This document shows, in pieces, positions 54,041 through 61,611 of a stretch of DNA of 64,000 nt. The position numbers and the translations under genes were made by a program. Positions within the stretch are counted from its first letter, which is position 1; each line of letters begins with the position of its first letter. This DNA is from Acinetobacter sp. C26M (lineage in GTDB: Bacteria; Pseudomonadota; Gammaproteobacteria; Pseudomonadales; Moraxellaceae): the NCBI RefSeq assembly GCF_023702675.1, contig NZ_CP098478.1, forward strand, positions 3,472,001-3,536,000. Reading direction: 5' to 3'. Below the pieces are notes generated by a model. That model searched no databases. It was not told where the DNA came from and saw only the letters and a program-made list of their open reading frames with translations.

Positions 54041-55339
54041 GTGAAAATTTTATCAACCAATACCTGTTATGTACCACAAGACTTGAATCAAGTGATTCGC
54101 AGTAAAGATGAAGTTGCGACTGAATCGGGGGGCATGACTGAAAGACAAATTCAAAAGATATGGAACAGCGTTGAAGGTCTATATAAAACAGGCAATTACC
54201 CCCTCATTACTTTATGTTTACGCCGCCAAGGGCAAATTCTTTTAAATCGCAGCATTGGCTATGCGCAAGGCAATTCCCCGGATGGTCTAGCGACCGATGC
54301 CAAAATTGGTAGCCCAGATACACCTGTCTGCCTGTTCTCGGCATCCAAAATGGTCACAGCGATGTTGATTCATATGCTGGATGAACGTGGTGACCTCAAT
54401 TTACTTGATCCAATTAGTTATTACATTCCTGAATATGGCGTCAATGGTAAACGTCGTGCCACGATATTTCATCTACTCTCCCATCGTGGTGGTATTCCTC
54501 GTATCGACACTGAAGTCACACCTGAGCTTTTATTTAACCAAGAAGATATATTAAAACTGCTCTGTGCAGCCAAACCCGTTTCTCCTTCTGGTACACATCT
54601 TGCCTACCATGCTGTCACTGCGGGTTATATTCTCGGTGAAATCGTGCAACGTGTAACAGGTCAAAGCGTTCGTGAGTTTTTAGCTGAAAATATTGAAAAG
54701 CCAATGGGCCTGGACTATTTCAACTATGGTTTAAAACCTGAATATCGTGCTGATGTTGCCCTAAACTATGCCACAGGGATTCATCCAAGTTTAGGAACGG
54801 ATCATTATCTCAATCATGTACTCGGTGGTGGTCTACAACTTGCAGTCGATGTCACCAATGATAGCCGTTTCATGGATACCATTTGCCCAGCTGGCAACAT
54901 CTATACCAGTGCAGAACAAGCAGGTCGCTTCTTTGAAATGCTCCTCAGTGGCGGAGAATATCAGGGCAAACAAATTATGAGTGCTCAAACGGTATTCCGC
55001 TCAACCCTTCCAACCTCTGGTGTTAGCTTAGATCGTACCTTGTTAGCACCAATGCGCTATGCCTTGGGTCCAATGCTTGGCAGTAATCCTGTCGGCTTAT
55101 TTGGTCCAATGACAGGACAAGCTTTTGGGCATATTGGCTTTTCAAATATTCTATGTTGGGCTGACCCTGAACGTGATATTAGTGTATCGCTATTGACCAC
55201 AGGCAAATCGGTAGTGGGCACTCACTTACCTGCCTTGGCAAAAACACTTTATCAAATCTCGACCAACTGCCCAAAGATTCCAAGAAATCAACGTCGTTCA
55301 TTGTTCGCAACTGACCGTACCGAAACAGATTTGGTCTAA
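54041..55339 (+). CDS. Serine hydrolase of the beta-lactamase / esterase EstB family
   Basis: The 432-residue protein is a class C beta-lactamase-like serine hydrolase: nucleophile motif S100-A-S-K103 (FSASKMV), a Y-x-A-motif in YHAVTAG, and a GHIGFSN motif in place of KTG. This pattern fits EstB-type esterases rather than true cephalosporinases. No signal peptide is seen from the chosen GTG at 54041, which has GAGGG four bases upstream; upstream in-frame starts give unrelated sequence. The substrate may be an ester or a peptide. It has its own terminator. Confidence 0.82.
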   Translation: MKILSTNTCYVPQDLNQVIRSKDEVATESGGMTERQIQKIWNSVEGLYKTGNYPLITLCLRRQGQILLNRSIGYAQGNSPDGLATDAKIGSPDTPVCLFSASKMVTAMLIHMLDERGDLNLLDPISYYIPEYGVNGKRRATIFHLLSHRGGIPRIDTEVTPELLFNQEDILKLLCAAKPVSPSGTHLAYHAVTAGYILGEIVQRVTGQSVREFLAENIEKPMGLDYFNYGLKPEYRADVALNYATGIHPSLGTDHYLNHVLGGGLQLAVDVTNDSRFMDTICPAGNIYTSAEQAGRFFEMLLSGGEYQGKQIMSAQTVFRSTLPTSGVSLDRTLLAPMRYALGPMLGSNPVGLFGPMTGQAFGHIGFSNILCWADPERDISVSLLTTGKSVVGTHLPALAKTLYQISTNCPKIPRNQRRSLFATDRTETDLV

Positions 55340-55365
55340 GGTCTCTACTCCAAAATCACACGCAC

Positions 55366-55395
55366 AAAAAAGCCCAAGTTGAACTTGGGCTTTTG
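55366..55395. terminator. Terminator of the serine hydrolase gene
   Basis: AAAAAGCCCAAGT/ACTTGGGCTTTT with loop TGA. Confidence 0.92.
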
Positions 55396-56043
55396 CGCTT
55401 GAACTTATCATTCTTCTTCATTTTTATTATGTTTTATTCTTTTTTCCTATACCATTCAAACCCTCTGAATGCAGACTCCACGTCCTTCTCTTTTATTATT
55501 CTTTCTCTTGCTATTCGTTCTCCCTATACCGACTATTCTGTCAGATTAGATTATGGAGAAAAATAGCATTTCTCTTATCTCTGTGTAAGAAAAAACGTAC
55601 AAGTCTGTATAACATTTAACTTAATAATAACAAAAAATTGTCAGACAATAAGTTTTATATTTCTTCCTTTTATTTGATCCTTTAATTGAAGCGAAATAGA
55701 CTTGTATTCTGAAAGCATGAATTTTCATCTTTTCTCAGAATACCTTAATAAGTATATGGATTATGTTGATTTGATAGTAAATTTTGATATAAAAATAAAA
55801 AAGCCCTGTAGTCTCTCCCAAAACTACAAGGCTTAGCGGCTGTAAGTTTCCTCTTTTATCACTTACTTCACTGTAAGTTCGCTGTCATACGACGTTATTA
55901 TTATATTTTTGCGATTTACCTAGCTTTCCGTGCTAGGCTCTTTGTGTGTACATAATCTCAAAAACCTTGCGCTTGCTCTAGCGACAATATCTCGAATCCT
56001 TGTAAGCCTTTACTTACAAAATAGTGAATTCTAAAGAATAAGT
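55396..56043. other. 650-base region without a protein gene; candidate 3' UTR or sRNA on the minus strand
   Basis: The part to about 55795 is AT-rich with no supported feature. From 56043 down to 55796 the minus strand has a series of hairpins: TTGTAAG/CTTACAA (56000-56019), CCTAGC-ACGGAAA-GCTAGG (55919-55937, with GGA in the loop) and ACTTAC/GTAAGT (55861-55878), and then a strong terminator. It may be the recD 3' UTR or a separate small RNA. No clear promoter was found. Confidence 0.35.
55796..55834 (-). terminator. Terminator on the minus strand, 210 bases after recD
   Basis: On the minus strand AAGCCTTGTAGT and ACTACAGGGCTT pair with one mismatch around a 10-base loop containing GGGAG, followed by a T-run. 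Confidence 0.85.
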
Positions 56044-57855
56044 TCACAATCTGTTCAAATTGATCTTTTGCACTAAACCACTCCGACGAACAGTCCGTAT
56101 CGTCAATGCCTGTTGCAAGGCCTTAGGATCCGCCAAAATAGTCACTGCTTTTTTAGCACGGGTAACTGCGGTATAGATCAACTCTTGACTCAATAATTTT
56201 TCGGCTTGAGCATCTAATACGATCGCCGTATGGGTAAATTCCGAACCTTGCGATTTATGAATCGTTAAAACAAATGCCGTTTGCATACTGCGCGGTAGTC
56301 GATGCGCTGCAATCCATTTATTTAAGCTTGGAAAAAATACTTCAAATTGCTGAGCTTGACTACGGTGTTTAAAACAAATGCCAATATCACCATTAGAAAT
56401 TCCAAGCTGATAGTCATTATACGTCATCATTACAGGTCGCCCGATATACCAATCACCCACCGTAATTTGTTTCAGTTGCTGATTGAGCCAATGCTCTGCA
56501 AAACGATTGAGTTGTTCAAGGCCCAATTGTCCATGTCGAACTGCAGTTAATATTCGATAGTCATCAAAAGCGTGGATTACCTGCTCAATATATGCTGCTG
56601 GCTCATCTGCATCGCGATAACCTTTTAAGGCATCAACATAGCTTTGAAATCCTTCCATTAATTTCTGTTGATAGGACTCGATATCAACGTGCTGCTGATC
56701 TGGTAAGTACTCCAACTGAATCAGGTCTGGCATATCTTTACTGAGCGTAATCGCCTGTAAAGATTCAGCTTTAACGATTTCCATCTCTAGCTTTGATAGC
56801 ACTAAATCAGGTTCACTTGAATGCGACTGAGCCTGAATAAATCGAGCCAATTGCCCAATCTTCGCGTCACCAGAGAAACGGCGACTGGTTTGCAGTTGTA
56901 CTCGGTTATCAGCTAATTCAGGCACTTGCTGTAGATCAGCAAGCACTGAACCGACATCAACCGAAGCCAATTGATTGGCATCACCGAGCAAAATAATTCG
57001 ACATTGTTCAGGTACAGCTTCAAATAATAAAGTCGCAAGATTTAAATCCAGCATCGATGCTTCATCAACCACAATCACGTCATAAGGCAAAGGTTGTTTT
57101 TGATTAAAGCGTGGTATTTGTCGGTTGCCCATACCCAATAAACGATGCAAGGTCTGGGTAGTTTGATTACGTAACTCTTCGGTGATAAGTCCTGAATCTA
57201 ATAATTTCGGATCGTTAAAAGAGTTTTGTAGCGCTTCCTGCATCCGTTGTGCAGCTTTGCCTGTTGGTGCCGCCATGGCAATACGAATATCAGGAATGGT
57301 CTGGTTAAGGGCTGCAATAATACGCGCCAAAGTATAGGTCTTTCCTGTACCAGGTCCACCGGTAATAATACTCAGCCATTGTTGCAGTACCATTTTTAAC
57401 GCAGCCTGTTGGTACTCGTCACTGAGTAAGTCCTGATAATTTTCTGAATCAACAACCTGAATCGTTTGTCGCTTTAATCGGCAAATCTGTTGAGCGAGGC
57501 GTTGCTCTAAAGACCAATATCGGTATAATGCCAAGCCCTGCTGATCATAGACACATGCTGCAACCTGAGTCACTGCAATTTCACTAGAAACTGCTAAATC
57601 AGCCAGTGCTTCGATCTGTGTCGTATCTGCTGCAATACAACTGTCGCCTTGCAAACTGGCTTCAACCAGTTGCTGCAACACTTGTGCAGCGTTAACTGAT
57701 TGAGTAGTTTGAGAAAATGGTGCTTGTGAGAGATAGTTACTCCACATATTTAACCATGTCATTTGCGCTGACTGATCACCAACTTGTTTGTCCACAGAGT
57801 TATCCTCAAACTTACCCACACGCTTGTCCACAAGGTTATAAACAGAGTTATTCAC
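56044..57855 (-). CDS. recD: Exodeoxyribonuclease V alpha subunit RecD
   Basis: RecD is the 5'-to-3' helicase of RecBCD. The Walker A motif is TGGPGTGKTYTLARI and Walker B VVDEASMLDL; a C-terminal FVLTIHKSQGSEFTH motif follows, with the UvrD-like end VTRAKKAVTI. From a GTG at 57855 the protein has 603 residues; its first 25 are made of a four-residue repeat (NNSV, YNLV, DKRV, GKFE, DNSV, DKQV) encoded by a 12-bp DNA repeat. An ATG at 57762 (MTWLNMWSNY) is the other likely start and would leave the repeat untranslated. Neither has a good ribosome binding site. Last gene of the recC-recB-recD operon. Confidence 0.94.
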   Translation of the reverse strand: MNNSVYNLVDKRVGKFEDNSVDKQVGDQSAQMTWLNMWSNYLSQAPFSQTTQSVNAAQVLQQLVEASLQGDSCIAADTTQIEALADLAVSSEIAVTQVAACVYDQQGLALYRYWSLEQRLAQQICRLKRQTIQVVDSENYQDLLSDEYQQAALKMVLQQWLSIITGGPGTGKTYTLARIIAALNQTIPDIRIAMAAPTGKAAQRMQEALQNSFNDPKLLDSGLITEELRNQTTQTLHRLLGMGNRQIPRFNQKQPLPYDVIVVDEASMLDLNLATLLFEAVPEQCRIILLGDANQLASVDVGSVLADLQQVPELADNRVQLQTSRRFSGDAKIGQLARFIQAQSHSSEPDLVLSKLEMEIVKAESLQAITLSKDMPDLIQLEYLPDQQHVDIESYQQKLMEGFQSYVDALKGYRDADEPAAYIEQVIHAFDDYRILTAVRHGQLGLEQLNRFAEHWLNQQLKQITVGDWYIGRPVMMTYNDYQLGISNGDIGICFKHRSQAQQFEVFFPSLNKWIAAHRLPRSMQTAFVLTIHKSQGSEFTHTAIVLDAQAEKLLSQELIYTAVTRAKKAVTILADPKALQQALTIRTVRRSGLVQKINLNRL

Positions 57856-57859
57856 AAGC
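57788..57859. repeat. Six tandem 12-bp repeats carrying DnaA-box-like 9-mers
   Basis: At exact 12-bp steps the 9-mers read TTGTCCACA (57788), TTATCCTCA (57800), TTACCCACA (57812), TTGTCCACA (57824), TTATAAACA (57836) and TTATTCACA (57848). All lie in one orientation. Five differ from the DnaA box TTATCCACA at one base and one at two. A further TTATCTACA at 57891 overlaps the recB stop codon. The array covers the recB-recD junction. Confidence 0.85.
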
Positions 57860-57894
57860 TAAGCTTTTGTTTAATTTAAATTCAATCACTTTAT

Positions 57895-60800
57895 CTACAC
57901 CATTTTCCCTGTTTTATCCTCAGAGAAATATCCAAGAATCGCATCTAGACGTAAGATAAACTCATCTTCAGGTTTCCAATAGAAATAGCCCTGCTGAGCT
58001 TGTCCATTCATCCCGCGCAAATACAGATACGATGCGCCTCCTAAATGTTGCTGCATATCGTAATTTTGCAGTTTTACCATCAGATAACGATGCAATGCCA
58101 CCAAATATAAAGCTGCTTGCAGCCAATAACTCGACAGCGACATACTTTCAGCAATCTGAGCCTGCTGATAATCCAATTGCTCTGCACCCAGATAATTACT
58201 CTTGTAATCGGCAATATGATAACGCTGCCCATCGAAGTAAACCAAATCGATTGAACCATTCAGATATCGAGCCGACTTTGCTTCCAACAGTTCAGGCATT
58301 TCGATGTCATATTCCACAAAAAGCTGCTGTACACGTTGCATTGCCAGTACTCGATCAGATAAAGCCAGATAGAATGGACATTCGGATAAATATTGCCCTG
58401 CTAGTAGCTGCTGTAACTGAAAATCCTGATTGAGCGGTGTCTTTAGAACTTCGGCTAACCATGCAGCAATCCATTGATACAGTTGCTGCTCTTCATTCTC
58501 CTGTTCAGGAAAATGCTGCTGATATTGTTGCAACAGCTCTACCCATAAACTTTGATAGGTATTTTTAAAACGACGACGAATTTCTTCAATCCATGTTTGG
58601 GGTTGTTGAAAATCAATCTGTTCAAAAATTTCATGCAGGAAATTGCCTGCCAAAGTGCCTTTGGGGAAAAATTGTTTAATCCAAGCAATCGGCTGAGCAC
58701 CTGCTGTCTGATCCATTTCAACAAGATTTAATTCATCTTCTGCCTGCTCAAAATCTGCATCGATATTCGCCAAACGATCAGACCGAGTAGCCTTATGTTT
58801 CAAATGCTGGGCCAAATAACTAAAACTGGTTTTACCGCGCGCATAAAAACGCTGTGTAGGTAAAGGCTGAGCCAAGAGTGCAAGCTGTTGTTGAGCTTGC
58901 TGTGCCTGTAATGCCAGTGGTCGCTCTAAGATCAAAGCAGCGTCTGTGCTGTACAGATGCTGAAAATTTTCACCATGATTCTTCCAAAAAGCCAAACCTG
59001 AAAACTTATTTTTTTCGCCTTTTTCAGGTTCAAACACTGCATATACACGATGGCTAGCACGCGTCAATGCCACATACCACAAACGATTTTGTTCAGCCAA
59101 AGCACGTTGTTGGTGTTGATCCAATTCAGTTTGCTGTAAAAAGTTTTTATCGGCCACAGCCACTACACGTTGAGTCCGTATTTGACCTGTCTCTGGTAAT
59201 TGAACTTCAGTGGTAGAAAAATTCAGTGTTTTCTGCACTTCGGCAAAAGCCTTATTCGCCCCCAGTAAAAAGACAATTTTAAACTCCAAGCCTTTGGACT
59301 GATGAATGGTCATCAGTTGCACACCAGCTTCACTGGACAGCTTGTGTTCAAGCTCCCAATCACGATCACTTGGCGAATTTAATTGTTTTAAATACCAGTG
59401 ATACAGATTTTGCATCCCTTGTATATGTTCACTGTGCTGACTCAAGAGATCAGTGAGGTGGCGTAAATTTACCACAGCACGTTCATTGTCTTTACTTTGT
59501 GTGGCAACCAGTTGCTGCCAAAGGCCAAACTGATTTAAGCAACGCTGCCATGCCGATAAAAATCCTTGATTCAGCCACATTTCACGAATGTCATCAAACT
59601 GCTGAATGTAATAACTCAAGCCTTCTGCACTTTGCTCTAATGCCAATAGTCGAGTGAGATCAAATCCAAATAAACGGCTCAGTAAAGCCCGCTTGAGTTT
59701 GGCTTCATCATATGGATGAAGCAATGCCGTCAATAAAGCTCCGACATCCTGAGCAATCACGGAATCAAACACACTGCGTTTCGATGGCCGATTAACCCGA
59801 ACCCCCATACGTTCTAACACATATTGCACTTCATCCAGCTGACGATGGCTACGGGAAAGAATCGCAATATCATCTTCATCAATGGCAATCGGGACATCAC
59901 CCGCTAAATACAATTGTTTTAAATATGATTGGTTGAGTAAGTTCTGAATCTGCCATGCCACCTGTGTGGCCTGCTCATTGCCTTCTTGTAGTTGTAACCA
60001 ACGTAAAGGTTGCGGATTAAATTGTGCATTTTCAATCAAAGCAGGATGTGGACGTGAACCCGCTTGAATCGGGTCATACATAACCTGCTCACCAAAATCC
60101 ATCTGACGCTGAAACAGCACATCCACCACTTCAACCAGTTCTTTCACCGAACGGTGGTTATGCACCAACTTATACTCACGACCCTGTTTGGCCATAATAT
60201 CCTGATAAGCATTCAGAAAGGTCAGCATATCTCCACCGCGGAAACCATAAATCGCCTGCTTACGGTCGCCGACCATAATCATGCAGCCTTTTTGGTAACG
60301 CTGTGGATGGCGCCAGATACTGGCCAACATATCATCTTGATCTTGGTTGGTATCCTGAAATTCATCCACCAGAATCAATGGATATCGAGCTTGGACAAAA
60401 ACAGCAAAACGTTGTCCTTGCTCTCCTTTTAATGCTTCTGACAAAGTTTTGATTTGCTGGGCAAAGGTGGTTTCGCCTTTTTGCTGTAATACTTGTGGCA
60501 GTCGCTTTTTGACTTCAATACACAAATAAGCTTTTAGATAAACTTGCAGCTGCTCAAATTCTTGCTGAGTCTGCTGCACAGCTTGAAACAGCTTTTGCAG
60601 TTGCAAAATGCTCGGATGTTGGTAAAAGCCCTCAGCAATTTCCGCAGGACATTTCTTAAAAATCTTTTGCCCTTCAAACTTGTCTAAAAACTTGAATACT
60701 GCATCACGTGCGTCGGCAAAGTAAGCATCAAAAACCTGTACATTGTCAGGACTGTTGAGTGCTTTTAATAACAGCGGCAGTGACTCTGTAAACAGTTTAT

Positions 60801-61608
60801 GAAAGGCATTGTTACGGAAAGAAGCGCCATTAATATGCACATAATATGCACCGTCTAACTGAAAGTATTCAACCAAGCTGCTCAGGTCAATCTGCTGTGC
60901 TTGTTGTTGCCACTGCTGTAATTGTGCCAACTCAATTTCAGGCATGGCAGGTAATTTAAACTGGGCTGAACTAAAGTTCAGTGAGCTTTCCACCATCCCA
61001 ACAAAATGATCAACACTTTTTAGTCCCCCCACACTATATAAGGCATTAATCACTTGCTGCGGCTGGGTTTGAATCCATTCACGCAACACGTCATGAATCA
61101 ATTGACGGGTATAGCTTTTGGCATCCTCAGTAATTTCTGCCCGTTCGATTTTGCCACTTTCAAAGGCAAACTCGCGCAATAGCTTTTGGCTAAAGCTATC
61201 CAGTGTCCCGACAAACAATTCATCTAACTGGTCGATGACCAGTTTTAGCCGTTCACAGGCATAGGCAATTCGTGGTGCAAAGTTTTTTAAGACCTGCTGT
61301 TTTAACGGATCAGACTCTTGTAGTGCTCGTGCCTGAATGTCCTGTTCCAGTACATCACGAAAGGGTTCTAAATACTCAAGTATCTCGACCAGACGCAAAC
61401 GGATACGGCTTTTGAGTTCTGCCGCTGCGGCACGGGTAAAAGTGGTGGCAATCACTTGATTGGGCAGATATTTTTCTAAGAAAATCCGCACCATCAAGCT
61501 CGAAAGTGTATAGGTTTTCCCCGTCCCTGCTGAGGCTTCAATTAAATGCAAGCCTTCAAATTGAATATCACCAATCGGCTGATAAGACACTGGATACTGT
61601 GGGTTCAT
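57895..61608 (-). CDS. recB: Exodeoxyribonuclease V beta subunit RecB
   Basis: RecB is the 3'-to-5' helicase and nuclease subunit of RecBCD, which processes DNA double-strand breaks. The 1237-residue protein has Walker A EASAGTGKTYTLSSL near residue 28, UvrD-type motifs LVDEFQDTNQDQ and TIHQSKGLEFKIVFL, and a C-terminal nuclease domain with the catalytic set in GSIDLVYFDGQRYHIADYKSN (D, D and K, read in parts). It begins three bases after the recC stop. The 39 bases before recD contain one DnaA-box-like 9-mer. Confidence 0.96.
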   Translation of the reverse strand: MNPQYPVSYQPIGDIQFEGLHLIEASAGTGKTYTLSSLMVRIFLEKYLPNQVIATTFTRAAAAELKSRIRLRLVEILEYLEPFRDVLEQDIQARALQESDPLKQQVLKNFAPRIAYACERLKLVIDQLDELFVGTLDSFSQKLLREFAFESGKIERAEITEDAKSYTRQLIHDVLREWIQTQPQQVINALYSVGGLKSVDHFVGMVESSLNFSSAQFKLPAMPEIELAQLQQWQQQAQQIDLSSLVEYFQLDGAYYVHINGASFRNNAFHKLFTESLPLLLKALNSPDNVQVFDAYFADARDAVFKFLDKFEGQKIFKKCPAEIAEGFYQHPSILQLQKLFQAVQQTQQEFEQLQVYLKAYLCIEVKKRLPQVLQQKGETTFAQQIKTLSEALKGEQGQRFAVFVQARYPLILVDEFQDTNQDQDDMLASIWRHPQRYQKGCMIMVGDRKQAIYGFRGGDMLTFLNAYQDIMAKQGREYKLVHNHRSVKELVEVVDVLFQRQMDFGEQVMYDPIQAGSRPHPALIENAQFNPQPLRWLQLQEGNEQATQVAWQIQNLLNQSYLKQLYLAGDVPIAIDEDDIAILSRSHRQLDEVQYVLERMGVRVNRPSKRSVFDSVIAQDVGALLTALLHPYDEAKLKRALLSRLFGFDLTRLLALEQSAEGLSYYIQQFDDIREMWLNQGFLSAWQRCLNQFGLWQQLVATQSKDNERAVVNLRHLTDLLSQHSEHIQGMQNLYHWYLKQLNSPSDRDWELEHKLSSEAGVQLMTIHQSKGLEFKIVFLLGANKAFAEVQKTLNFSTTEVQLPETGQIRTQRVVAVADKNFLQQTELDQHQQRALAEQNRLWYVALTRASHRVYAVFEPEKGEKNKFSGLAFWKNHGENFQHLYSTDAALILERPLALQAQQAQQQLALLAQPLPTQRFYARGKTSFSYLAQHLKHKATRSDRLANIDADFEQAEDELNLVEMDQTAGAQPIAWIKQFFPKGTLAGNFLHEIFEQIDFQQPQTWIEEIRRRFKNTYQSLWVELLQQYQQHFPEQENEEQQLYQWIAAWLAEVLKTPLNQDFQLQQLLAGQYLSECPFYLALSDRVLAMQRVQQLFVEYDIEMPELLEAKSARYLNGSIDLVYFDGQRYHIADYKSNYLGAEQLDYQQAQIAESMSLSSYWLQAALYLVALHRYLMVKLQNYDMQQHLGGASYLYLRGMNGQAQQGYFYWKPEDEFILRLDAILGYFSEDKTGKMV

Positions 61609-61611
61609 GTC

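Noticed and set aside
54041..55339. True class C beta-lactamase (resistance gene)
   Set aside because: It lacks a signal peptide and the KTG motif (GHIGFSN in its place); an esterase-type serine hydrolase fits better.
55718..55837. 39-codon ORF on the plus strand downstream of the serine hydrolase (starts MNFHLFSEYL)
   Set aside because: It has no ribosome binding site and runs through the minus-strand terminator hairpin; low-complexity A/T codons.
58032..58433. 133-codon plus-strand open frame within recB
   Set aside because: It is a shadow of recB, without ribosome binding site or family match.
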